This document shows positions 10,626 through 20,395 of a stretch of 28,321 nt of DNA, one piece after another (within the stretch, counting starts at the first letter, position 1; every line of letters starts with the position of its first letter). The stretch comes from Ophiothrix spiculata (Eukaryota > Echinodermata > Ophiuroidea > Amphilepidida > Ophiotrichidae), in NCBI GenBank assembly GCA_000969725.1, contig JXSR01S002522.1; one strand, 5' to 3'. A program made the position numbers and the translations under genes. Under the pieces are notes generated by a model. That model made no database searches and was not told the origin of the DNA. It saw nothing but the letters and a program-made list of their open reading frames with translations.

Positions 10626-12364
10626 CTTACTTGGTATATGTTGGGTTTCCTTGGCAAAAGCCTAAACAGGATGATGTTCAAATTGACCTCTGAATGACAA
10701 TACCTCCAAATTAGGCCTTATCTATCTGAACATTTCAACCTATTCATTTTAACCCTTTTTAGATAATAAAATTCATGATTCACCCTTGTTTATAAAGCAG
10801 TAAAAATAAAGGACATTTAATAAAATAGCCCGAGTCATAAAAAACAAAACAACCATGACAAGGTAGATCTATGAATGGAGGAAGTATCCTGTAAATTTCA
10901 TGAAATCAAAAAATTGTGTTTGGTTGGTTAAAAATAGATGGTTATAGCGCCCTCTATAATTATTTGCCCATTGACTTCTATGTAAAATGTTGTTTTACAA
11001 AAAGTAGTGTATCTTGAAAATGCAATTTTTTTCATGTACTAAAATTTTGGAACAATTTTAAGATAATAAATGTCTATTACCCTATACATATTTCATATTA
11101 TGACATGGGCCATTCAAAATAAAATGTCCGCCAAAAACAAAGGTGCATAATTTATCAAAGGCAGTAATTTTGAGAAATTGTCAACACAGAAGGAAGGCAC
11201 TGACAGATGCCTTAAGATTTAAGTCTGACCTTTACAAAAGGAAATGTTGCATGATTTGTGACATTTAAAATGTCTTAAATCAAATGATATAAAAATACTT
11301 GGATATAAAGTTAAGCCTGTGGATTATATATTGTTACATCTATTATGATATCAAATTCGCTAATACTTGAGCACAAAATAGTAAAATAGCCATCAATTGA
11401 TGGTACATTGTTACAACTTACAAATCATTATGATATCAAGTTTGCAATATAAACCCATATAAACATATAGAGTTACTCATATATTCAAATAACTTTGATG
11501 AAGTTTTTGTTTAAGAATTTGACACCAATACATTTTTTAATTGTTGTATAGTGAATCATTTTAACAACTTTGGAGTAAAGTCCTACATGGTGCCATAGAC
11601 ATTGTTAGATTCCCCCTTCCTGTTGTTGTTAGCTCTGAGAAGCTTGATTTTAATTTATGTTTGGTTTGAGAAATACCAGGTTTAAGCCCAAAAATACTAG
11701 GTCTACATTGAATGAGATTTTAGTAAGCCCACATTTTAAAATGATAACAGTTGGTCTTCAGACTATATAAAGCAGCTGTTCTATACAGAGTTCTACCCTC
11801 CCCCGAGTTCTACCCTCCCGGAGTAAAAAATCAAATTGAGAATTTGGTCAAAAATCCTAGGGTAAATTCCAGTACAGTATTTAGAAGAGCCAGATAATAA
11901 TGGTATATAGAAAGGGTAGTATTACAAATCTTTTCAGTCTATTTTCAGCTCTAAACTAGAGCTAGTTGTTGTAAGAACAAAGTGCAGTCTTCATAATAGA
12001 AACAAAAACAGAATCTTAAACTGCTTCGCAGTCCGTCATCAAAGTTTTGAATATTCATATTTTTTGGTAATAAAGGTGTGAAAAAATTTTCATACGTGAA
12101 ATTATGCTCTGATCCCAAAAATAGCAATCTTTCTGTAGGCCTTTAAGTCATTGTTTTTTTCCCAAACATATACCAATTGTAACTAAAACAGGTTTTGAAC
12201 TCAGTTGTTGTATGATAAAACAGAGGGTTTTTTTAATGTCCAAACTGATGCTGATCAAAAATGACCATTTTAATCTGTTTCCCACCATTTTCGAGATCAA
12301 GGTTTAATTTCTTAACTAAAAATTCTACTCAATTCAGAATAATTTACTCATAATTGGTGCTACT
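10626..12364. other. Unassigned AT-rich stretch
   Basis: No gene or bounded element. It contains a direct repeat of a TTATGATATCAA-containing block (about 11340 and 11430), the palindrome CCATCAATTGATGG (11391-11404), and a short tandem duplication of GAGTTCTACCCTCCC (about 11789-11821). The longest frames are short and lack protein-like composition. Confidence 0.45.
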
Positions 12365-12545
12365 TCTGGGGCCGATTTCACTAACGTTTAACGATGGTAG
12401 CTAATCCCGTTTTGATCGCTAACGCCAAAAATGGTCATTAAATATCAAGTATTTTTAATATAACAATTTAGCTATCACTTTGGTGGTTAGAGATCATAAC
12501 AGGTGTTAGCTACCATCGATAAACGTTAATGAAATCGGCCTCTGG
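12365..12545. mobile_element. Foldback MITE, GGCCGATTTCA termini
   Basis: The element proper is 12370-12540 (171 bp). The left arm GGCCGATTTCACTAACGTTT is matched by the right arm AAACGTTAATGAAATCGGCC, and the match continues through GATGGTAGCTAA / TTAGCTACCATC. Arms are at least 35 bp with few mismatches. TCTGG lies on each side (12365-12369, 12541-12545), a possible 5-bp TSD. No coding capacity. The superfamily is unassigned. Confidence 0.75.
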
Positions 12546-13144
12546 TCTTTGTTCTACTTTAACAAAAAGATGTGTAAAACAAAGAATCAAATGAGTTCAT
12601 CATACCATGTTGCAAATATTAAGTAAGTTCCTACAGACCTCATTACAAAATATCTAACACTATATCAAATTGTCATAAATGTGCCATAAATGCCATATCT
12701 TGTGTTGATGAAATTATGTGTAACTTCATTTTTCCACCAATAAAAAAATTGGTTAAAGGGAGTCAAGTCAATTCTGACCCGATTATTATAGGTTCTAGTT
12801 AATTGACCCTGGGACTTTTTGCCCAAGAAGATGTAAATAGAAAATGACACATTTTCTCACTTTTCTCAAAAATTCAATCACATTTGAAAGAATGGTTTGG
12901 GGATTGTAACATCGGCCTCAAAAAACACCAACTCAATTTTGTTAAAGGTGAACTTGACGATGAGAAGTACAAGCTCTCGCAGTATGTTTGACTATACCAT
13001 TGAATTTAAAAGAAATTTAAAAGGCCTAAAACAGGGGTCTCAACTTGGTAGGGTAAAACACCAAATGCACCCTTTTCAATGAATTTCTTATGTGTTTCAT
13101 TGGTTTTTGAGGGAGTCATGGTGCCAATCAGTGCTTGTCAAAAC
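12546..13144. other. Unassigned stretch
   Basis: No supported feature. The open frames 12665-12850 (minus) and 12897-13082 (plus) have no recognisable domain. Confidence 0.4.
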
Positions 13145-13310
13145 GCCATATGTGTACCACCGTGGCAAAAGGGTCCAGTTGTCGGCTCGTACATGTTGCT
13201 CCTTGTAGCATATCTAATGTATGGTATTTGTATACATCAGATATGCTACAATGAGCAACATGTAGGAGTCGACAACTTGACCCTTTTGCCGCGGCGGTAC
13301 ACATATGTGG
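13145..13310. mobile_element. Long foldback element (arms about 78 bp)
   Basis: Left arm words CCATATGTGTACCACC, GGCAAAAGGGTC, TACATGTTGCTC and TGTAGCATATCT recur in reverse complement in the right arm with roughly nine in ten bases matching. The loop near 13223-13232 is tiny (around GGTATTTG). The overlapping frames on the two strands (13079-13354 plus, 13128-13424 minus) are artefacts of this palindrome. I see no TSD, so it could be a foldback MITE or a local inverted duplication. Confidence 0.72.
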
Positions 13311-13800
13311 TATGTGCAACGCTAGTTGAGAAGTGCTGGCCAAAAATGATATAAATGATCTCTTTGTGACTAGACCTCCTCTAGTCATAGCGCTAATATG
13401 ATGACCAGTCATTTCTTTCTCCAAAAGTTGAGTGATACTTATGAACCTGTTTTTATAAAATTATTTTCGTTGTAAAATGGGTAAGAATGACATTTATTTT
13501 CTTAAGACACATTTTTTGAAATATATTTTAGGAGTAGCTAGGATTCAATCAATTTTCAATGAGAAATGACAGACACATTTCAACTGACAGGACACAAATT
13601 TAACACAAGAGTGTAAATCACTGGAAATCCTTCACAGAACAAGAGACTTACATTTTGACAGGTAAGTTTACACAGATATTTAGATGCTGGTAAATCTAAA
13701 TAGAAAGAGCTTTGACTGAAATTTGGAAAAATTATTAGCAATCAAAATACCATGAAATATTGCTTTTATATAAATTGGTAGAAAGTATTTTTACTCTGCT
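13311..13800. other. Unassigned stretch
   Basis: No gene or element with readable ends. Confidence 0.35.
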
Positions 13801-13899
13801 GATGGTCACTGAAAGGGCAAGAATCTAATTCACAAATACAGAAAGACCCTAATCAAATGTCAGTCTTAATTTGATCTTGACTTTCATTCAGTGACCATC
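13801..13899. repeat. 13-bp inverted repeat pair
   Basis: GATGGTCACTGAA (13801-13813) is matched perfectly by TTCAGTGACCATC (13887-13899), giving a 99-bp foldback directly upstream of the next MITE. It may be a very small MITE; no TSD was seen. Confidence 0.5.
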
Positions 13900-13901
13900 G
13901 G

Positions 13902-14299
13902 TAACATATGAGTGGTGCTCTGGTCGCGATTTTCAATATTGAGTTTATGACATATTTTAATTCTCTTTAATCTCAGCTTACGAATGATATATAATATGTC
14001 ATACTTTCTTACTACAATATTCAGTTAGCATGGTTAGAGATCGAAATACATGACAGTCCACTCAAAATCTTGCAGTAAAATATTGTCGCAAATTGATTTT
14101 AAAGTTACTGATTACTATAGTGTGTGAGATAGCAAATCGCGATTAATTTCCCGTGAATAATTGCACTTCCCGGCATAATAGAGCTTCAGAATGCAACGGA
14201 ATTTGATATTTTTACCATATTTTTACTTTAGCAACCATTTATTCAAAATATTCAATTGCGACTTTCAGCTCATTTTGCCAGAGCACCACACATATGATA
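13902..14299. mobile_element. MITE, CATATGnGTGGTGCTCTGG termini
   Basis: The element proper is about 13905-14296. Its ends CATATGAGTGGTGCTCTGG and CCAGAGCACCACACATATG are inverted repeats with one mismatch. Inside, GTCGCGATTTTCAATATT and AATATTCAATTGCGAC extend the symmetry. TA or TAA lies just outside each end but not perfectly flush. About 390 bp with no transposase frame. Confidence 0.68.
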
Positions 14300-15059
14300 A
14301 GAAACTAAGTATTCCAGAAAGGTGTTTAACTAAACACAGAGGCCCTGCATGTAATGTAGAATACCGTGAATATGGTCAACAATTTTTGGGGTGTCCTTTT
14401 AGTCTTATGTCATTCGGGGGAAATTGATGGTTGTGCGCCACCACTCAAAAATCCAGCACTTTCTTGAAGGTGGTCCACTTTTTGTGCATCTGTTCCAGCT
14501 GAATTGATCTTTACCCAATTCTTTTACAACAGATTCCATAAATGTAAGGTTGATAATTTGATTAAATGAAATCAATGTTGTGGCCTTTACAATAAATAAT
14601 GAACCTAATGAATTTTTGAGTGAGTTTTGATATCTAAATTAAACCACACAGACTGCCTTAATCAATCGATCAATATCTATGATTGAGGAATTTTAAGTAC
14701 TGATCAATACACTATTACTGGACAAAAGAGCAATTTATTTGAAGCATATTTTTGAGCTGAGGCCTATTTTTTTTAGATAAAGCATTAATTACAATTGACT
14801 TTAATAAGGTAAATCAAGTGTTGCGGCTCTTTTGAGTTATGTTCCGAACCCCAGGCCGCTCTAGTGCAATTTAACCAAAAATCTGTGGTTTAACAAAATC
14901 TTACAACAAAATAAAAAAATAGCTACATAACAATTTGTAAGGGCGCTGTGCAAAGTCAAGGCACTTTTGAAAGTGCACACTATTTTAGAATGCAATTTGT
15001 CAGAGAATAGCAATATCATTTGAACCTTGATCTAGTATAGATGCCATTTTTTTAGGTCC
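14300..15059. other. Unassigned stretch
   Basis: No supported feature; AT-rich with no readable element ends. Confidence 0.4.
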
Positions 15060-15570
15060 ACAGAAAGACAATAGACCACTTTCGTATGTCCCATAATGCA
15101 TCTTGAAAGTACCGCAAACTGCGCAGTCAAGTTGTGCGCAATGCGCAGAACTTCTAATATGGTAGACTGAGCAAGATTACGTCTGTGTTGTAGGTATATG
15201 AGGATTTCTTTCTCATCGTGCCATTTAAAAACTACTTTATTAAATAAGTTCAAACTTTCGCAAAACTGTCAGGAATATATTCAACATTATTCATGTATTT
15301 TTTCAAGCTATTTGTGGTTATAATGATGCGCGCTGCCTGTTATTTCTGGCACAGCATCTGAGCAGCCCATCGCTAATGTCTGCGGTGATCGCCATGCTTA
15401 ATTTTCTCTATCTGTACCGTATGATACCGCTATATTCATGAGGTTGTTTCTTAAAAACTAAACAAGCTAGACACGCCATACTTGCTGTCAATCAAGAATG
15501 ATACCTCCTTATATGGCATGCCAAATCTCATTTTAATAGACCCCTCGAAAGGTACGCGACTGACGTCATA
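15060..15570. promoter_or_regulatory. Speculative promoter-like motif cluster
   Basis: The interval is locally richer in CpG-containing words than its surroundings. It carries CCCATAATGCATC (near 15091, reminiscent of part of a ZNF143 site), TGCGCAATGCGCA (15135-15147, close to a palindromic NRF-1 site but with an extra base) and a perfect CRE, TGACGTCA (15561-15568). No transcript start or coding exon can be tied to it, and an old repeat could carry the same words. Confidence 0.2.
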
Positions 15571-15693
15571 TGTAAATCAGCTTCAAAACACTTGTTAACT
15601 CCGGTTTGTGCTTGTCAGTCATCCCAATCATCAATTGCACCAATTATCGAACGTTCCATTTGTCTTACAGGGGTTCTGGTTCTGGTTCGTTAA

Positions 15694-15733
15694 CTCCATA
15701 GGCTATCCACGCAAAGGTGGATAGCCTATGGAG
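15694..15733. repeat. Perfect 17-bp stem hairpin
   Basis: CTCCATAGGCTATCCAC and its exact reverse complement GTGGATAGCCTATGGAG are separated by six bases, GCAAAG. The stem is perfect, which suggests a recent origin. No flanking duplication is evident. It lies 200 bp before the assembly gap. Confidence 0.8.
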
Positions 15734-15933
15734 GGGTGCGAGAAACACTGATGTTGTACATTAATGGCCAAGACAAGAATTTATCTAAGTTTTGAAAATA
15801 ATACATTACAGGCCTATAATAATAGTTAAATAGTTTAGATATAAATAAATAAGATAAACCTTTTAAATTATTAAATTTTTAGCTTTTGCCTATTAAATTT
15901 TTATTTCCCAACCTTAACTTGTCATTTGCATAT

Positions 15934-16398
15934 NNNNNNNNNNNNNNNNNNNNNNNNNNNNNNNNNNNNNNNNNNNNNNNNNNNNNNNNNNNNNNNNNNN
16001 NNNNNNNNNNNNNNNNNNNNNNNNNNNNNNNNNNNNNNNNNNNNNNNNNNNNNNNNNNNNNNNNNNNNNNNNNNNNNNNNNNNNNNNNNNNNNNNNNNNN
16101 NNNNNNNNNNNNNNNNNNNNNNNNNNNNNNNNNNNNNNNNNNNNNNNNNNNNNNNNNNNNNNNNNNNNNNNNNNNNNNNNNNNNNNNNNNNNNNNNNNNN
16201 NNNNNNNNNNNNNNNNNNNNNNNNNNNNNNNNNNNNNNNNNNNNNNNNNNNNNNNNNNNNNNNNNNNNNNNNNNNNNNNNNNNNNNNNNNNNNNNNNNNN
16301 NNNNNNNNNNNNNNNNNNNNNNNNNNNNNNNNNNNNNNNNNNNNNNNNNNNNNNNNNNNNNNNNNNNNNNNNNNNNNNNNNNNNNNNNNNNNNNNNNN
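15934..16398. other. Assembly gap (465 N)
   Basis: An unbroken run of N. Any frame drawn through it, such as the apparent frame at 15886-16458, has no meaning. Confidence 0.99.
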
Positions 16399-16538
16399 TT
16401 AGGTTATAAATATATTGGCAGGTTAATCACAGACTTATCTAGTTTCCCCCTACTTTAACCAGTTAATCTCAATAAAGGTCGTCAGAATTTTGCCGTGGAC
16501 ATAACTGCATAATGTGCTTTCCTATACTTAAACATGTG

Positions 16539-16568
16539 GAATTAAATTCGGGATCCCGAATTTAATTC
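16539..16568. repeat. Perfect 30-bp palindrome around GGATCC
   Basis: GAATTAAATTCGGGA is followed with no spacer by its exact reverse complement. It lies 140 bp after the assembly gap. A spacer-free palindrome can be natural or can arise when reads are joined head to head, so its reality is open. Confidence 0.8.
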
Positions 16569-16719
16569 AACAAATGGCCATAATAGAAAAAGTAAGCATC
16601 TTTGAGCCAAATCGTTTGAAGGGTATTCATATCTACCAGAAACAATACCAGTAAGCCCAAAAAATCAAAAGTCATGGGTGACAGGGGGCGCTTCATTTTT
16701 AACACTTTATAGTATTGCT

Positions 16720-17004
16720 TTAAGGCTGGAAACATAGTTGGCCTCCAAACAAAATTTTTGCTACCAAACATTTGGTCGTGATGTAACCAAATATTTGCCA
16801 TCGAATATTAAGTATGAACCGATAACAAACATTTGGTGCAATGTATATGGAAATTCAATACATGTGCAATCTAGCGCAAAATTTTATTTGGTCTCAACTC
16901 AGTGTTGTAGTTGTTTTATTTGGAGTCACTCGTCATTTTGACTTCACAATCAAATGTGTGGTAGCGAAAGTTTTGTTTGGAGGCCGACTATGTTGTCCCC
17001 TTAA
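16720..17004. mobile_element. TTAA-flanked MITE, ACATAGTnGGCC termini
   Basis: TTAA occurs at both edges (16720-16723, 17001-17004). The inverted ends share ACATAGTTGGCCTCCAAAC (left) and GTTTGGAGGCCGACTATGT (right), then TTTGCTACCAAACATTTG and CAAATGTGTGGTAGCGAAA. The symmetry reaches the TTAA through imperfect GGCTGGA / GTCCCC steps. TTAA suggests piggyBac-type transposition, but the first bases inside are GG and not the usual CC, so the superfamily call is tentative. Frames at 16738-17032 are incidental. Confidence 0.72.
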
Positions 17005-17065
17005 GTTCAAATACGTCAATGATCCGAGTTAGCTATGATCAAGAAATCGCTGCCATGGCAGTGCC

Positions 17066-17275
17066 TGCTCAGTGGCTTGACTTAGTGATAATTGGATAAG
17101 CGGGAGGTGTGGGTTCGAATCCAGGTAAAAAACCACCTTTTTTGACTTTCACATTACTGCAGGGACCTAACCCCCTTTTAGCTAGCCGGTCATTCACCTC
17201 AAATCTCCAACTTGCACAAAATAGTGTAGGAATGATTCCTTGGAATGGTGAGGGAGAACTGGTATAAAACACACA
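17066..17275 (+). mobile_element. tRNA-derived SINE (family 2)
   Basis: It has an A-box-like region around GGCTTGACTTAGTGATA (17074-17090) and a good B box, GGTTCGAATCC (17112-17122). The B box is followed by AGGTAAAAAACCACC and a unique body. It lacks a paired acceptor stem, so it is not a functional tRNA. It is squeezed between the TTAA MITE and the large hAT element. The 3' boundary is approximate. Confidence 0.55.
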
Positions 17276-17759
17276 GTTTTATTCAGTGCCGGATTTACCT
17301 TTGCCAGGGCCCTGGGCCAGGTTAAAATTCAGGGCCCCTTTGTGTTAAATTTTTATCATGCGACTCTAGTGAGTCTTACGGCGTGCCGCAGCATTTATTC
17401 AAGGGACAGGAGACTTCAGTCGCCTATTTGAAGTTATAGGGATGTTTCTTAGCTATCTCGGGAGCCTTTAAGGTATGGTACGTTTAAGAAGAGGTCATTT
17501 TGTTCCCAGGATTTTAGTACGATGCATATAAAAAAGGATCAAAATTAAAATGGTGTCATTTGGTATAAACATTTGTAAAGGAACAAGTCAGGCCAATCAT
17601 TATCATTAACATTCATTAAAGAATGTCACCAACAGGGAATGAAAATAAGAGCCCACTGTTACACTTAGTAGGTTGTATAAGGTAGAACACAAAAAGGAGG
17701 TCATAGGGGACAAGTAGGTTTGTGGTTGTACCTGTCCTGCGTAACCATAATGAAAATGC

Positions 17760-17806
17760 ACCGGGGTACTCAATTTTCAATTTGGTATAGGTGTGCGGCC
17801 CGAAGT
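17760..17806 (+). mobile_element. Fragment of GGGGTACTC MITE family
   Basis: ACCGGGGTACTCAATTTTCA, then GGTATAGGTGTGCGGCCCG, resembles the left end of the elements at 5167 and 19876 (TACTC, GGTnnGG, nCGTGCC). Only about 45 bp is kept. It lies inside the 1.5 kb hAT element. Confidence 0.55.
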
Positions 17807-17811
17807 CATGT

Positions 17812-17890
17812 TTAACTAAATTTTGACAGGTAGGTAGACAAAAGTTTAATTGCCAACTAGAGTTAGCAGGGTTTCATGAATATGGGCCTA
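17812..17890. mobile_element. Half copy of palindromic CAGGGCCCATATTC MITE (copy C)
   Basis: The right half only: ATTTTGACAGGTAGGTAGAC, then GCCAACTAGAGTTAGCAG and GTTTCATGAATATGGGCC. Compare 4655-4722. The left arm is missing and replaced by the GGGGTACTC fragment. Confidence 0.75.
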
Positions 17891-18874
17891 GGGCCTAGGC
17901 ACACAAAATATTACGAGCTTAAAGAAAAGAATTTTGGAAAATAAATAGGGCTTAAAGTACTACAATTTGGCCAAATATGCATGAGGCTTTTGAAAGGAAA
18001 TTTTGCATAAAATAAAACTCTAGAAGGGCAAAGTATGTAATATTTGTGATTATCGTTGAAAAGAGACAAAAGGATCTTAAGAACCGAAAGGGGTGCCTTA
18101 GGACCGGCTGAACAAGCAGTCTATAGGGCCAAGGGCAACACTTCCAGTTTCAGGTTGAGTACCTCCCCTATCCGGCCCGGGAAAGTAACCTAAGATCCTG
18201 CTTGAGGTCACTGACGGCATTTGGTCAATGGTCCCGCTAAAGGCCCCTGTGATGTCTACATTGAATCTAATGCTTTGCACTGTCTTATTAACTAAAACAC
18301 ACTGGAGTAGATAGATCCTGGGCCCTTAACAAAATAATGTGTTAAAGTAACTTAAGCTGTAAGGTGGGGTCTGAATGATTTTAAGTACGTTCTTCAAGAC
18401 CCTAACTTGATTTAAATAGTGTGAGGGTCCTATTAAGCCAGCCAGAAAGGTAAATCCTAAAAATAATATATTAAAATAGTATTGTTATTGTGTAACACAT
18501 CTATTGACAAGAATTGTTTGGTTGTTGTTTTTGGATTTGAACAATTTCTATCGATTTTAACTGCCTCCCCCTCTTCTTTGCAAGTGTTCATCAAGAATAG
18601 GTATTTGTATTCAATCATAAGATGTTGGGGTCTTGGGCCATTTAAAAAAATTCAACTTAATATTTTTATTCCATTTCCTTTTTTCCCTCTTTTTTTTCCT
18701 TCACCTGTTTTTTTTTGCATGGTCAAGGGCCCCCTGGACCTCAGGGCCCTGGGCCCGGGCCCAACAGGCCCATTTAGAAATCCGGTACTGGTTTTATTCA
18801 ATGACTTATGTCGTCAGCATAGAATATTCTAAGCAAAATATTCTATAAGATAGAGGAGTCTGCACCGGGCCTAA

Positions 18875-19400
18875 GTGAATGAGGAGGCGGGAAATGGCTG
18901 TGTCGATGCTACATGGTGTCATCAATCTCTAATGGCCATTGAGTCTTGGATCACAGACCCGGGGGGGGAGAGAGGGGAGAAATAACCGACAGATGAGGAG
19001 GCAGAGAAACAATTATGATGATGCTACATTGGCGCCCTCGATCTGTAATGATGTCAGAGTCTTTTCAGCAGTGGCGTAGCCAGGCCTTTCTCCAAGGGTG
19101 GGCAAACCACCCAAGATTACTCCAATGAATTTTATCGAGCGACTTTACAGGGGTTCCAAGGGGCCGACTAGGCTGAGGTTTTCAAGAAAAACCGCAAAAT
19201 ATTGTGCTTTATGAAGTTTTCAACCTAATTTTTAGCGATTTTCAGCTCTAATTGTCGTAATTTTATGGGTAAAAGGCAGTTCCTGCCCCCTTTATTTTTC
19301 TCCCAGGTCTTCAAAATTTCTCCAAAAAAATTCAGAGGTGGGCATTTTGCCCGCCTTGCCCACCCCTGGCTACGCCACTGCTTTTCAGACTCTTGGATCT
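18875..19400. repeat. Two-copy tandem repeat (114 bp apart), split by a MITE
   Basis: GAGGAGGCGGGAAA (18881) and GAGGAGGCAGAGAAA (18995) start two related blocks. Both contain GATGCTACAT and TCTAATGG/TGTAATGATG, then GAGTCTT. The second block is interrupted by the hAT MITE at 19069-19380 and resumes with ACTCTTGGATCTGCC. Confidence 0.6.
19061..19388. mobile_element. hAT-like MITE, CAGTGGCGTAGCCAGG termini
   Basis: The element proper is 19069-19380 (312 bp). The ends CAGTGGCGTAGCCAGG and CCTGGCTACGCCACTG are a perfect 16-bp inverted repeat of a type widespread in animal hAT elements. A perfect 8-bp TSD, CTTTTCAG, lies at 19061-19068 and 19381-19388. Subterminal GGGTGGGCAAACC / GGTGGGCATTTTGCCC are related. 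Overlapping frames on both strands (19225-19555) are incidental. Confidence 0.92.
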
Positions 19401-19624
19401 GCCAGATATGTGATATGTGTTGTCTCTTCCATGTGTTGTTGATTTTCAAAAATGTCTTGAATTTTTCACAGAAATGGGGTTTAAGTTTGAAAATGTTGAA
19501 TAAGCAAAAGATGAGCATTCAAATTGACATTTTGACAAATCATTTGTTTTGGTAATCGTCCCAATTTACCCAAATATTTCTGTTAAAAGATGTCATGTTT
19601 ATTGTACACTGTGTGTGTTCTCAG

Positions 19625-19670
19625 ATCTCCAAAGAAGCTGAGAAGCTCAAAGAGATGGTGAAAAGTGTGG
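19625..19670 (+). CDS. Possible short internal exon (coiled-coil-like peptide)
   Basis: Preceded by an acceptor-like GTGTGTGTTCTCAG and followed by a donor-like GTAGGC. Of the three frames only one is open, reading ISKEAEKLKEMVKSV plus one base, a charged amphipathic peptide that would suit a coiled coil. The length is 46 bp, so it would leave phase 1 at its donor. The composition is clearly unlike the AT-rich surroundings. I do not recognise the protein. With only 15 residues this could be chance, and no other exon in the window is secure. Confidence 0.33.
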
Positions 19671-19867
19671 GTAGGCTATATTCATTATTTAAATTGTTGG
19701 TTGGTCTATATTTTCTGGACTGACTTACAATAATGGTAGCCTCTAATAAAAATTGTAGACCTGATAAACATGACAAATTCAAAATGAACTGCACTTGGGA
19801 CTCAAAGAATTCAAGAAAAGGGAAGGTGATGTAACCTGCATCAGATATGAGGAAGGGATGCAACAAC

Positions 19868-20252
19868 CTCAGGCTCCCGGGGTACTCAAATTTGGTTTAG
19901 GTAAGGACGTGCCTCTAGAAAATTTGGAAATCCACCCATCCAAATACCAATTTTTAAGAAAAATTGACCCATTCATATACCAAATCTTCTAAATTTTGAA
20001 CCAAATTTATTTAAAAAATCTCATTTTTCCTGTCCAAATTTGCTCTATTTTGACAAAATGTTATAACTTTTTTAGAAGAAATGTTCAAATTTGGCGCAAA
20101 ATGCCAAAAATTTTGAAAAGAAAACCCATCAAAATACCTCAGTTTGCAAAGAAAAAGGACCGATTGAATACCAGAGAGCCTGATTTTGCTACCCGAATTT
20201 GCGGTACGTCCCCATAACCCCCTTTGTACTAAGTAGGCCCCAGGCTCAGGCT
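19868..20252 (+). mobile_element. GGGGTACTC hAT-like MITE (copy 2)
   Basis: The element proper is 19876-20244 (369 bp). It starts CCCGGGGTACTCAAATTTGG and ends CTAAGTAGGCCCCAGG. The subterminal GGACGTGCC and GCGGTACGTCCCC match copy 1. Perfect 8-bp TSD CTCAGGCT lies at 19868-19875 and 20245-20252. The G-runs are shorter than in copies 1 and 3. It lies between the two candidate exons, in a stretch where a plus-strand frame is open on both sides of the insertion. Confidence 0.88.
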
Positions 20253-20263
20253 ATCCATCTCAG

Positions 20264-20395
20264 TATGTCTTACAAGACAGTATTGATAGCTCCTCCACAA
20301 CTCTCCCAGTCAGCCCTGAGAAGCAACCCATACCACCCATGTGTGTGTACACCTGATCAAAACACTTCAAATTGACCAGATAGGGGCTCAATAAA
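20264..20395 (+). CDS. Possible 3' terminal coding exon with poly(A) signal
   Basis: Follows CTATCCATCTCAG, a modest acceptor. One frame reads YVLQDSIDSSSTTLPVSPEK and continues QPIPPMCVYT to a TGA at 20354-20356, a Ser/Pro-rich C-terminus-like sequence. AATAAA follows at 20390-20395. A second frame is also open past this point, so the true frame is uncertain. Its phase does not fit a direct splice from the exon candidate at 19625-19670, so at least one of the two calls, or one of the boundaries, is wrong. No family recognised. Confidence 0.28.

Larger units (their letters stand above)
17276..18798. mobile_element. Large hAT-like non-autonomous element (1.5 kb)
   Basis: The element proper is 17284-18790 (1507 bp). 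The ends CAGTGCCGGATTT and AAATCCGGTACTG are inverted repeats with one mismatch. Further in, CAGGGCCCTGGGCC and GGCCCTGGGCCCGGGCC are related. A perfect 8-bp TSD, GTTTTATT, lies at 17276-17283 and 18791-18798. There is no transposase frame; the open frames at 18482-18848 are low-complexity pyrimidine-rich sequence. It contains fragments of two other MITE families (17760-17806 and 17812-17890), acquired after or during its own history. Confidence 0.85.

Noticed and set aside
13079-13424. Protein-coding frames on both strands
   Set aside because: They are mirror products of the foldback at 13145-13310.
15886-16458. Long open frame across the gap
   Set aside because: It consists almost entirely of N and has no sequence support.
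18482-18848. Membrane protein in the 1.5 kb hAT element
   Set aside because: The hydrophobic run (FHFLFSLFFFLHLFFF) comes from a pyrimidine-rich low-complexity tract inside a bounded element.
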